Positions 1 through 6,911 of a DNA stretch of 12,305 nt are shown here, piece by piece. Within the stretch, counting starts at the first letter, position 1; each line of letters begins with the position of its first letter. A program made the position numbers and the translations under genes. The DNA lies in contig DGQJ01000315.1 of NCBI GenBank assembly GCA_002389705.1, positions 1 to 12,305 on the forward strand, read 5' to 3'. This stretch comes from Bacteroidales bacterium UBA4417. Lineage in GTDB: Bacteria > Bacteroidota > Bacteroidia > Bacteroidales > UBA4417. The notes below the pieces were generated by a model. It made no database searches, was not told where the DNA came from, and was given only the letters and a program-made list of their open reading frames with translations.

Positions 1-546
1 AAATATATTGCGGATAAACTGGCCGAAAAGGTTGTAAAACCATTCGACTACAAAGCTGCATGTTATTATGGTTGCCTGCTGGTGCGCCCGCATGCTATCC
101 TTAAATTCGACAGGGTGGAAGATCCGCAAAGCATGGATGTACTGGTTAAAAAAGCAGGTGGCGATGCCATCGACTGGGCTTTCAAAACCGAATGTTGCGG
201 TGCAGGTATGTCGGTTTCACGCACAGATACGGTGGCCCGTTTATCGGGTAATATCATGAAGGACGCTTCCGACCGCCAGGCAGAAGTGGTTGTGGTAGCT
301 TGCCCGATGTGCCACTCAAACCTCGATATGCGCAGGCCCGAAATCAATAAATTTCTGGATGAAAAAATTGATATCCCTGTGCTGTACATTTCGCAGGTGC
401 TTGGCCTCGCTGTGGGGCTCGATGCCAAAACCCTCGGCCTCAACCGGCATATGACGGAGGTTAAACTGCCGCAGAAACCGGTTAAAGAAACACCGGTGGC
501 CGATGTGCAGCAAAAAGTTGTAAACACTCAAAAAATGGAGGCTTAA
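1..546 (+). CDS. hdrB: HdrB-like subunit B, CCG-domain protein (5' end outside window)
   Basis: The reading frame is open from the first base, so 181 codons of the C-terminal part are present and roughly 130 N-terminal residues are missing (family proteins are about 290 aa). Counted from the window edge, the second CCG motif is complete: C25, C65-C66 and C101/C104, that is CX39CCX34CXXC, with the characteristic strings CYYGCLL, ECCGAG and CPMCHSN. In methanogen HdrB these cysteines bind noncubane [4Fe-4S] clusters that reduce the CoM-S-S-CoB heterodisulfide. In bacteria the disulfide acceptor is generally unknown (DsrC is proposed in sulfate reducers), so only the role as the high-potential acceptor module is inferred here. 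The last 30 residues are a polar tail. The stop lies 2 nt before hdrA, indicating one transcript and probable translational coupling. Confidence 0.93.
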   Translation, partial: KYIADKLAEKVVKPFDYKAACYYGCLLVRPHAILKFDRVEDPQSMDVLVKKAGGDAIDWAFKTECCGAGMSVSRTDTVARLSGNIMKDASDRQAEVVVVACPMCHSNLDMRRPEINKFLDEKIDIPVLYISQVLGLAVGLDAKTLGLNRHMTEVKLPQKPVKETPVADVQQKVVNTQKMEA

Positions 547-548
547 CC

Positions 549-2549
549 ATGTCGCGGATAGGAGTTTTTGTTTGTCACTGTGGTGAAAATATTTCAGCCA
601 CAGTTAATTGCGAAAAAGTTGCTAAAATCACCGGTGAACTCAAAGGGGTTGAATTTGCCACCGACTATAAATATATGTGTTCCGATCCTGGCCAGACTTT
701 ACTGAAGGAAGCAATAAAGGAACACAAGCTTGACGGCGTTGTTGTTGCAGCCTGTTCACCACGTATGCACGAGCCTACATTCCGTAAAGCATGTGCCGAA
801 GCCGGGTTAAATCCTTTCCTTTGCGAAATGTCGAACATACGCGAGCATTGCTCGTGGGTTCACCCCAAGGATGATTTAACCACCGAGAAAGCCCAGGACC
901 TGGTGAGGGTAATGGTTGAAAAGGTTAAAAAGAATAAGGCCCTGAACTCCATCAAGGTTCCGGTTACAAAAACCGCGTTGGTGGTGGGTGGCGGTATTGC
1001 AGGCATACAGGCAGCGCTTGATATAGCCAACTGCGGTCACAAAGTGGTAATGGTCGAAAGACAACCTTCCATTGGAGGCCATATGTCGCAGCTGTCGGAA
1101 ACATTTCCTACCCTCGACTGCTCGCAGTGTATCCTTACGCCCCGCATGGTTGAGGTAGCACAGCACCCGAATATTACCCTCTATACTTATGCTGAGGTAG
1201 AAAGTGTGGATGGTTTTATCGGGAACTTCACTGTGAAAATCCGTAAGAAATCGAAAAGTCTTGATGAACACATCTGCACGGGTTGCGGATTGTGTACCAC
1301 CAAATGCCCACAAAAGAAAATTCCGAACGAATTCGAACGCGGGCTGGGTTTCAGACCGGCTATATATGTACCTTTTCCCCAGGCCGTTCCCAATAAACCG
1401 GTGATTGATCGCGAGAACTGTACCTATTACATTAAAGGTAAATGTAAAGTCTGCGAAATTGTTTGCCCGGTGAAGGCTATCCGTTTCGACCAGGAGGATG
1501 AAATTATCGAAGTACCGGTTGGTGCCATCGTGATGGCCACCGGTTTTGATGTGTTGAAACCCGATTTCTTCCCCGAATATGGTTATGGCAAATACAAGGA
1601 TGTGATTGATGGCCTGGCTTTCGAGCGTCTTGCCTCGGCATCGGGTCCCACCCAGGGCGAAATCCGCCGGCCTTCGGACGGACAGGTTCCCAAGAAAATT
1701 GTATTCGTGGCCTGCGCCGGTTCGCGCGACCCCGCCAAAGGCATTGAATATTGCTCGAAAATCTGCTGTATGTACACGGCAAAGCATGCTATGCTGTACA
1801 AACATAAAGTGCACGACGGCACACCGTATGTGTTTTATATGGACATACGTGCCGGGGGTAAAAACTACGAGGAATTTGTACGCCGCGCCATTGTTGAGGA
1901 CGAAACCCATTACATCCGCGGCCGCATATCCACCATTTATGAGAAAAACGGCAAACTGATTGTTAAAGGCGCCGATACACTCATGGGTGCCATGCCCATT
2001 GAAATTGAAGCTGACATGGTAGTGCTGGCAACAGCCGGAGTGGCTAACCATGGTGCCGAGGAACTGGCACAGACTGTACATATATCGTACGATCCCTATA
2101 AGTTCTTTGCCGAAGCGCATCCCAAGCTGAAACCTGTAGAAACCAATACTGCCGGTATTTTCCTTGCAGGAGCCTGCCAGGCGCCAAAGGATATTCCTGA
2201 GTCGGTTGCGGCAGCTTCGGGTGCTGCTGTTAAAGTGGCTTCCTTATTCAGTAAAAGCGAATTAACGCGTGATCCGCTGGTGGCCGTGGTAAATCGCCAG
2301 CCAGCCCCGGTTTATTCGCAATGTGTAGGCTGTTTCCTGTGCCAGAGTGTTTGCCCGTACCAGGCAATTGAGCGCGAAGAAATTAAAAACCGCAACGGGG
2401 AAGTGATCAAAACGCTGGCCCGTGTAAACGAAGGACTCTGCCAGGGCTGTGGTACCTGCGTGGCACTCTGCCGCACCAAGGCCATCGACATACATGGCTA
2501 CTCCAACCAGCAGGTTTATACTGAAGTAATGGCGTTGCTGAATGATTAA
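549..2549 (+). CDS. hdrA: HdrA-like electron-bifurcating FAD/iron-sulfur subunit
   Basis: A 666-aa protein of normal length for HdrA (about 650-660 aa in methanogens). It opens with the HdrA N-terminal domain (GVFVCHCGENIS), followed by a thioredoxin-reductase-like FAD fold with GGGIAG at 147-152. An inserted ferredoxin domain has C243/C246/C249/C253 and C291/C299/C302/C306. A C-terminal two-cluster ferredoxin has C592/C595/C598/C602 and C631/C634/C637/C641. The DCSQC motif after the first FAD strand is also typical. In the family this FAD is the bifurcation site, passing one electron to the HdrB branch and one to ferredoxin. A GGAGG at 537-541 lies 7 nt before the ATG and supports this start. 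The gene sits between hdrB (2 nt) and flxD (121 nt). The fold and cluster set are clear; physiological direction is inference. Confidence 0.95.
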   Translation: MSRIGVFVCHCGENISATVNCEKVAKITGELKGVEFATDYKYMCSDPGQTLLKEAIKEHKLDGVVVAACSPRMHEPTFRKACAEAGLNPFLCEMSNIREHCSWVHPKDDLTTEKAQDLVRVMVEKVKKNKALNSIKVPVTKTALVVGGGIAGIQAALDIANCGHKVVMVERQPSIGGHMSQLSETFPTLDCSQCILTPRMVEVAQHPNITLYTYAEVESVDGFIGNFTVKIRKKSKSLDEHICTGCGLCTTKCPQKKIPNEFERGLGFRPAIYVPFPQAVPNKPVIDRENCTYYIKGKCKVCEIVCPVKAIRFDQEDEIIEVPVGAIVMATGFDVLKPDFFPEYGYGKYKDVIDGLAFERLASASGPTQGEIRRPSDGQVPKKIVFVACAGSRDPAKGIEYCSKICCMYTAKHAMLYKHKVHDGTPYVFYMDIRAGGKNYEEFVRRAIVEDETHYIRGRISTIYEKNGKLIVKGADTLMGAMPIEIEADMVVLATAGVANHGAEELAQTVHISYDPYKFFAEAHPKLKPVETNTAGIFLAGACQAPKDIPESVAAASGAAVKVASLFSKSELTRDPLVAVVNRQPAPVYSQCVGCFLCQSVCPYQAIEREEIKNRNGEVIKTLARVNEGLCQGCGTCVALCRTKAIDIHGYSNQQVYTEVMALLND

Positions 2550-2569
2550 TAGTGGAATGTGGAATGTGG

Positions 2570-2631
2570 CCTACCAGCCTAACCGCCTACAGCCTAACAC
2601 CCTACCAGCCTAACCGCCTACAGCCTAACAC
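2570..2631. repeat. Perfect 31-bp tandem duplication in hdrA-flxD spacer
   Basis: Two identical 31-bp units lie head to tail at 2570-2600 and 2601-2631. Each is built from shorter CCTA(C)/AGCCTAAC words, and part of the word (CCTAACAATT) continues to 2640. Immediately before them is a 7-bp direct repeat (GTGGAAT twice plus GTGG, 2552-2569). The 121-nt spacer has no open gene and no hairpin-plus-T-run, so it does not look like a terminator. Confidence 0.95.
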
Positions 2632-2670
2632 CCTAACAATTAACAATAACCAAAGTCCAACATAAATAGC

Positions 2671-3129
2671 ATGCAGGAATTTGAACCCAAAATCGTGGCA
2701 TTTGTATGTAACTGGTGCACCTATGCCGGCGCCGACCTTACAGGGACAAGCCGTATCAAATATTCGGCTAACGTTAAGATTATCCGTTTCCCCTGTACCG
2801 GTCGTATTGACTTTATGATCCTGATGAAAGCATTCGAAAACGGGGCCGACGGAATTATTGTTTCGGGATGCCACCCCAACGACTGCCATTACAGCACCGG
2901 CAATTTCCATGCACGCAGGCGCTGGATCGTTTTCCGTAACCTGCTGAATTTCACAGGCATCGAAACCGAGCGTATTCAGTTTAGCTGGGTATCGGCGGCC
3001 GAAGGATTTAAATGGGCCGATGTGGTAAATAATACCGTGAAAAAAATAAAGGAAATGGGCCCCAACGAAAACTACAAGAAAATAGCTGTTTCCACACTGT
3101 TTAATGAGGAGGAAATAATCAATGAGTGA
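2671..3129 (+). CDS. flxD: MvhD/FlxD-type [2Fe-2S] electron-transfer adaptor
   Basis: A 152-aa protein matching MvhD, the small [2Fe-2S] subunit that links an electron-input module to HdrA. The family pattern is visible: C13-x2-C16 in VCNWCTYAGAD, C42 in the PCTGRID segment, and C67/C72 in SGCHPNDCHY. In methanogens MvhD connects the MvhAG hydrogenase to HdrA. Here no hydrogenase is present and a flavin oxidoreductase set (flxC, flxB, flxA) follows, so FlxD is the appropriate name by context. The start has no Shine-Dalgarno, only an A-rich leader, which is normal in Bacteroidota. The 3' end overlaps flxC by 8 nt, so the two are translationally coupled. Identity is strong; the partner assignment rests on gene order. 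Confidence 0.9.
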   Translation: MQEFEPKIVAFVCNWCTYAGADLTGTSRIKYSANVKIIRFPCTGRIDFMILMKAFENGADGIIVSGCHPNDCHYSTGNFHARRRWIVFRNLLNFTGIETERIQFSWVSAAEGFKWADVVNNTVKKIKEMGPNENYKKIAVSTLFNEEEIINE

Positions 3130-3925
3130 ACTTATAAATAAGGTAACACAGTTACTCAACGATAAAACCATTGATGTTTTTATCGGTTACGAAAAAGGCT
3201 CAGCCGACCGTATCAGGGCCGCGTTTGCCCGCACTGCCGAACAGGCCGCAAAACTTGTTTATACGGCTTCGTGTACACAGAACCTGGCCGGCTACCTGAT
3301 GAAACATGAGGTTAAAAAGCTTGGCAAACCTGGCCTCCTTGCCAATGTGGCAGCTTTGCGGAGCATCATGCAACTGGCTTCCGAATTCCAGGTGAAGGAT
3401 GGCGAAGTGTATGTGCTGTTTGCAAATGCCGATGGATCATTTACTGAATTTACCTCTTTCGCCTCCATCGAGGCCTATCTCGGAACCACGGATGTTGGCA
3501 TTAAATCGGACGAACAGGAAATGATAGCCAGGCTTGAGGCCATGAGCGTGCAGGAACGCTGGCTTTTCTGGAACAAGGAATTCGACAAGTGCATTAAATG
3601 TTATGCCTGCCGTGCCGCCTGCCCCATGTGTTACTGCCACCGCTGCACCACCGATGTTAACCAGCCGCAGTGGATCCCGGTAGCCAGCCACGAGCGCGGT
3701 AACCTCGATTATCACCTGATGCGTGCCATGCACCTGGCCGGCCGATGTGTAAACTGCGGCGAATGTGCCAATGCCTGTCCTATGGACATTCCGCTCAACC
3801 TGTTAACCTACCAGCTGATCGATCCCATCAAAAATACATTTGGCGCAACAGCGGGCATGAAAGCGGATGCCGTTTATGCCCTGTCCACATACAAACCCGA
3901 CGATAAGGAGAACTTCATTATCTGA
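3122..3925 (+). CDS. flxC: FlxC-like two-cluster ferredoxin subunit
   Basis: A 267-aa protein. The N-terminal 150 residues have no cysteine motif I recognise. The C-terminal part carries two ferredoxin motifs: C157/C160/C163/C167, followed by extra cysteines C170, C172 and C175 (CPMCYCHRC), and C209/C212/C215/C219 (CVNCGECANACP). These should bind two [4Fe-4S] clusters, and the extra cysteines may add a ligand set or a structural disulfide. Placement between flxD and flxB and the overall layout fit FlxC, a relay between FlxB/FlxA and FlxD-HdrA. The ATG at 3122 overlaps the flxD stop by 8 nt and is preceded by a strong AGGAGG at 3107-3112, which fixes the start. The subfamily name comes mainly from context. 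Confidence 0.82.
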   Translation: MSELINKVTQLLNDKTIDVFIGYEKGSADRIRAAFARTAEQAAKLVYTASCTQNLAGYLMKHEVKKLGKPGLLANVAALRSIMQLASEFQVKDGEVYVLFANADGSFTEFTSFASIEAYLGTTDVGIKSDEQEMIARLEAMSVQERWLFWNKEFDKCIKCYACRAACPMCYCHRCTTDVNQPQWIPVASHERGNLDYHLMRAMHLAGRCVNCGECANACPMDIPLNLLTYQLIDPIKNTFGATAGMKADAVYALSTYKPDDKENFII

Positions 3926-3928
3926 CCT

Positions 3929-4960
3929 ATGGAGAAAGAACTGAAAATACTGAAATATAACGACCTGCCGAAACTCATCGAACGGTTTCGCACGCAGGGC
4001 TACCCCGTGCTGGCACCCGTTCGCAAAAACAAGGTGGTGGAAATAGAAACTGTTGAATCCCTTGATGCCGTGGCGCTGGATGCGCTGCTTTCGACACAGT
4101 CGGCCAAAAAGGCAGCTTTCCCGAAAGTGGAAAAGGTGATTGACTATACACTTGGGAAAAATGCGGTTCAACAAGTGCCGGTGAACCCGGAAACCCATCC
4201 TGAAACCATTCTTTTTGGAGTCCGGCCTTGTGATGCATCAGGTTTTAAATCGCTGGATGCCATTTTCGGAGATACCCCCAGGGATGAGTTTTACCTGAAG
4301 AAAAAGGAGAAAACCACTATTGTTTCATTCTCGTGCCCTGTTGCCGATTCGTATTGTTTCTGCACTTCGGTGGGTGGCGGCCCGGGAAATACTGCCGGCA
4401 GCGATATACAGTTCACCGCCATCAGCAAAGAGGAATTACTGGTTGAAATTCTTACCGAAAAAGGGGCAAAACTGGCATCGCATTTTACCGATCTATTAAG
4501 CGACACAAAAGGCGATATCGATAAAAACAAATTCCTGGCTGAGGTTAAAGTGGTATTCGATATGAATGCGGTGGTTGGAAAAACCACGGCTTCGTTCAAC
4601 AATACTGCCTTATGGCTGGAGCAATCGCTGCGCTGTATTGGCTGCGGGGCCTGTGCCTTTGTGTGCCCTACCTGTGCCTGCTTCGATTTTCAGGACGAGC
4701 AGAATACCAAGAAAGGAGTTCGGTTGCGGCTGTGGGATTCATGCGGATTTTCACTCTTCACCCTTCACACTTCCGGCCATAACCCGCGCGAAGTACAAAG
4801 CCAGCGCTGGCGCCAGCGGATCATGCACAAGTTTGCCTATATGCCCGAGCAACTTCATGTTGTTGGATGCGAAGGTTGCGGCCGCTGCTCAAGAGCCTGC
4901 CCGGTGGATATGAATATTAAGGAACACTTAACTTCGATAGGGGAGATCGTGACGGTTTAA
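3929..4960 (+). CDS. flxB: FlxB-like iron-sulfur subunit (AsrA / HydB family)
   Basis: A 343-aa protein of the family that includes anaerobic sulfite reductase subunit A and sulfhydrogenase beta subunits. Visible marks are FGVRPCD at 96-102 (C101), a cysteine-bearing SCPVADSYCFC stretch in the middle, and a C-terminal dicluster ferredoxin with C236/C239/C242/C246 (plus C249 and C251) and C314/C317/C320/C324. In relatives this subunit passes electrons between the FAD/NAD(P) subunit and downstream clusters. It starts 3 nt after the flxC stop. An AAGGAG at 3905-3910 is too distant for a normal ribosome-binding distance, so translation probably depends on coupling. The absence of siroheme sulfite reductase or hydrogenase genes, together with adjacent hdrA and flxD, favours FlxB over AsrA. 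Confidence 0.85.
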   Translation: MEKELKILKYNDLPKLIERFRTQGYPVLAPVRKNKVVEIETVESLDAVALDALLSTQSAKKAAFPKVEKVIDYTLGKNAVQQVPVNPETHPETILFGVRPCDASGFKSLDAIFGDTPRDEFYLKKKEKTTIVSFSCPVADSYCFCTSVGGGPGNTAGSDIQFTAISKEELLVEILTEKGAKLASHFTDLLSDTKGDIDKNKFLAEVKVVFDMNAVVGKTTASFNNTALWLEQSLRCIGCGACAFVCPTCACFDFQDEQNTKKGVRLRLWDSCGFSLFTLHTSGHNPREVQSQRWRQRIMHKFAYMPEQLHVVGCEGCGRCSRACPVDMNIKEHLTSIGEIVTV

Positions 4961-4963
4961 AAA

Positions 4964-5085
4964 GGTTCAAAGTTCAAGGTTCAAAGTTGTTCAAAGTTCG
5001 AACCCTCCTTTTAGCTTTTGAACGCGAAGTAGTTGAACGCCGAAGGCATTTGAACCTTGAACCTCTGAACGCGAAGCATTTGAAC
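4964..5085. repeat. GTTCAA/TTGAAC repeat tract with inverted repeat in flxB-flxA spacer
   Basis: The 153-nt spacer is built from a hexamer and its reverse complement. GTTCAA occurs at 4965, 4972, 4979 and 4989; TTGAAC occurs at 5018, 5033, 5050, 5057 and 5080. A perfect 14-bp inverted repeat pairs 4972-4985 with 5049-5062. The right half also repeats GAACGC(C)GAAG three times (from 5020, 5035 and 5067). The transcript could fold into a large hairpin, but no T-run follows it, so it is not an obvious terminator. Confidence 0.9.
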
Positions 5086-5113
5086 AAATAGATAACTCAG
5101 ACTAAAATATACT

Positions 5114-5953
5114 ATGGACCAACAGAATATATACCAGCCTTACCTGATGCAGATCGAAAAGATCACCGAGGAGGCACCTGGTGTAAAAACATTCCGTTTG
5201 AAATTTACGGACGAGAACGAAGGCAACAATTTTAGTTTTCATACGGGGCAGTTTGGCGAGTATTCAGTTTTTGGCGAAGGTGAAGTAACCTTTTGTGTGG
5301 CTTCGCCCCATACCCGCAAAGGCTACATCGAATGCACCTTCCGCGAAGCCGGCAGGGTAACCACCGAGCTGGCCAGCCTCAACGAAGGCGATACCATTGG
5401 CTTCCGCGGACCTTACGGGAATATTTTCCCTATCGAGGACTGGAAAGGCAAAAACCTGCTGTTTATTGCCGGCGGAATTGCCTTGCCACCCATGCGCAGC
5501 GTCATTTGGTCGTGCCTCGACCAGCGCGAGAATTTTAAGGACATTACCATCCTGTACGGCGCCCGTACCGTTGCCGACCTGGTGTATAAACACGAGCTGG
5601 CCGAATGGAAGGAACGCCCCGATGTAAACCTGGTTACCACCGTTGACCCGGGTGGCGAAACTCCCGACTGGAAAGGCGACGTGGGATTTGTGCCTACCAT
5701 ACTCGACCGCATGCAGCCGGTAAGCGAAAACACGATTGCTATTGTTTGCGGCCCGCCAGTGATGATTAAGTTTACTTTCCCTGTACTGGAAAAATATGGA
5801 TTTACGGATGATAACGTGTACACCACCCTCGAAAACCGAATGAAATGCGGCCTGGGCAAGTGCGGCCGCTGCAATGTAGGCAAGGTGTTCGTATGCAAGG
5901 ATGGCCCCGTTTTTACAAGAACCCAACTCAAACAACTGCCCGACGAATACTAG
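5114..5953 (+). CDS. flxA: FlxA-like FAD/NAD(H)-binding oxidoreductase with [2Fe-2S] tail
   Basis: A 279-aa protein of the ferredoxin-NADP reductase superfamily, in the subgroup of dihydroorotate dehydrogenase electron-transfer subunits and AsrB. An N-terminal beta-barrel FAD domain includes HTGQFGEYSVFG. A nucleotide-binding domain follows, with AGGIALPPMRS from 119 and VCGPPVM at 211-217. A C-terminal [2Fe-2S] motif has C245, C250, C253 and C261 (CX4CX2CX7C). In Flx-Hdr complexes this subunit is the NAD(H) port. The start at 5114 follows an A-rich leader with no Shine-Dalgarno. Although 153 nt separate it from flxB, there is no terminator between them, and one follows 21 nt after its stop, so it is most simply the last gene of the operon. 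Confidence 0.9.
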   Translation: MDQQNIYQPYLMQIEKITEEAPGVKTFRLKFTDENEGNNFSFHTGQFGEYSVFGEGEVTFCVASPHTRKGYIECTFREAGRVTTELASLNEGDTIGFRGPYGNIFPIEDWKGKNLLFIAGGIALPPMRSVIWSCLDQRENFKDITILYGARTVADLVYKHELAEWKERPDVNLVTTVDPGGETPDWKGDVGFVPTILDRMQPVSENTIAIVCGPPVMIKFTFPVLEKYGFTDDNVYTTLENRMKCGLGKCGRCNVGKVFVCKDGPVFTRTQLKQLPDEY

Positions 5954-5974
5954 GATTACACTTTGCAATAAAAT

Positions 5975-6012
5975 AGACCTGCCACGTAAAACCGGCAGGT
6001 CTTTTGTTTTTT
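5975..6012 (+). terminator. Intrinsic terminator of the hdr-flx operon
   Basis: A 9-bp perfect stem (AGACCTGCC at 5975-5983 with GGCAGGTCT at 5994-6002) closes a 10-nt loop and is followed by TTTTGTTTTTT. It lies 21 nt after the flxA stop. Confidence 0.9.
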
Positions 6013-6087
6013 GAAGTAAAGATCATATAAGAGCGCAAATCAATTGACAAGTTTTTGTTGATATAAATGTAGGCCGTAAAAATTAGC

Positions 6088-6095
6088 TAACTTTG
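6088..6095 (+). promoter_or_regulatory. Bacteroidota-type -7 box upstream of the antitoxin
   Basis: TAACTTTG matches the TAnnTTTG -7 consensus of Bacteroidota and lies 17 nt before the antitoxin ATG at 6113. TTTG at 6054-6057 could be a -33 element, but the spacing (30 nt) is longer than the usual 19-21, so only the -7 box is supported. Confidence 0.6.
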
Positions 6096-6112
6096 CAGAA
6101 ACGAACAAAACA

Positions 6113-6325
6113 ATGACAACCATCGTATTAAAAGTAAAAGATAAAAAGCAACTCATGGCGTTGATGGATGTGGTTCAGCGTTTTAAAATTCCATTTTCAG
6201 GGAATATGGATGAAACGGAATACTTGTTATCAACTGATGAGAATAGCGATAGTCTCAAAAAATCGCTAAAGCAATCAAATGAAGGTAAAACGCGTGTCAT
6301 CAAGACATCCGATTTATGGAAATAA
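6113..6325 (+). CDS. Antitoxin of a YoeB-like toxin-antitoxin module
   Basis: A 70-aa acidic/basic protein that opens with a short predicted beta strand (MTTIVLKVKD) and helix, and ends in a charged tail (KTRVIKTSDLWK). The last ten bases overlap the start of a YoeB-like toxin frame, which is the usual antitoxin-first arrangement. It does not look like classical YefM; it resembles small Bacteroidota antitoxins of the RelB-like type, assigned by size, position and partner rather than by a diagnostic motif. A TAnnTTTG box sits 17 nt before the start. The antitoxin would normally bind and neutralise the toxin and repress its own promoter. Its toxin is broken here, so the gene may be a relic. Confidence 0.68.
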   Translation: MTTIVLKVKDKKQLMALMDVVQRFKIPFSGNMDETEYLLSTDENSDSLKKSLKQSNEGKTRVIKTSDLWK

Positions 6326-6573
6326 GATACACTCCCGAAGCTGAAGCTGATATCAGGTATTGGAAAAAAAGCGGAAATATCGCCATACAACGCAAAATAA
6401 CCAAATTACTTGAAGCAGTTCTGGCTTCACCTACCACGGGAATTGGGAAGCCAGAATAACTTAAACATCAGCTATCCGGTTGTTGGTCGAGGAGAATTAA
6501 CGACGAACATCGTATTGTATATAAAATATTTGATGACAGAATCGAGATTATTTCACTGCGTTTTCATTATTGA
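6316..6573 (+). pseudogene. YoeB/Txe-family mRNA interferase toxin, broken by in-frame TAA
   Basis: An 85-codon frame from ATG 6316 to TGA 6571-6573 matches YoeB in length (84 aa in E. coli) and motifs: GIGKPE at 42-47, then LKHQLSGCWSRRI, EHRIVYK, and a terminal RFHY. Codon 48 is TAA (6457-6459), directly after E47. E. coli YoeB has its catalytic residues at E46, R65, H83 and Y84; the equivalents E47, R66, H84 and Y85 are all still encoded but lie on both sides of the stop. A single C-to-T change from CAA (Gln) would produce this TAA. No ATG follows soon enough for a useful restart. The frame is otherwise intact, so the mutation is recent or a base-call error. Confidence 0.85.
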
Positions 6574-6626
6574 TTAAGCTATTCGCATGCAGCTAACAGT
6601 TAATAAAGGCTTGAAATACAATAATT

Positions 6627-6663
6627 AAAAGACCTGCCAGATAAACGGAGCAGGTCTTTTTTT
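6627..6663. terminator. Bidirectional-looking intrinsic terminator after the TA module
   Basis: An 11-bp stem (AAAAGACCTGC at 6627-6637 with GCAGGTCTTTT at 6650-6660) encloses a 12-nt loop and is followed by more T residues. The A-run on the left arm lets it work on either strand. Its core closely resembles the hdr-flx terminator at 5976. Confidence 0.85.
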
Positions 6664-6911
6664 GCAGCAATATTTAGTTGATAAGTACCCGCACTGATCG
6701 CAGTTCAGCCTCAGTGAGGGGTGACTGATTATTCAGGAATACGATTAGAAAAAAATATATTTTCAGTAAATTTGTAACTGCTTGTATCGTTCTTCTGACT
6801 TCCGACTTTTGCTTATCAAATTGTATTTACAGAACAAATTTAAACAGTCACTAACAGACCGAAATTAAACCGGAGCACTGCACATTATTCCTCTTTTAAA
6901 ATCCTGACCCC
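6664..6911. other. Gene-free leader region before the paralogue pair
   Basis: The whole gene-free stretch is 6574-6911; after the terminator it holds no supported gene. An imperfect 13-bp hairpin (three internal mismatches, single-base loop) spans 6701-6727. A -7 box is at 6767. From there to the ATG at 6912 is an AT-rich leader of about 130 nt in which I see no riboswitch-like structure. Confidence 0.6.
6767..6774 (+). promoter_or_regulatory. Candidate -7 box for the paralogue operon
   Basis: TAAATTTG matches TAnnTTTG. No convincing -33 TTTG is seen at the usual spacing, and the implied 5' leader is about 130 nt, so this is a candidate only. Confidence 0.4.

Noticed and set aside
876..2120. 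A 414-codon open frame on the minus strand inside hdrA
   Set aside because: It is antisense to hdrA, whose cofactor motifs run through the whole stretch; the translation is rich in His, Phe and Asn runs with no recognisable motif, as expected for a shadow frame.
2570..2640. hdrA-flxD spacer repeats as a terminator splitting the operon
   Set aside because: They are direct, not inverted, repeats, with no hairpin and no T-run; gene content also argues for one complex.
3929..5953. flxB-flxA as anaerobic sulfite reductase subunits asrA-asrB
   Set aside because: The families are related, but no siroheme subunit asrC is present and the genes follow hdrA and flxD, so Flx is the better fit.
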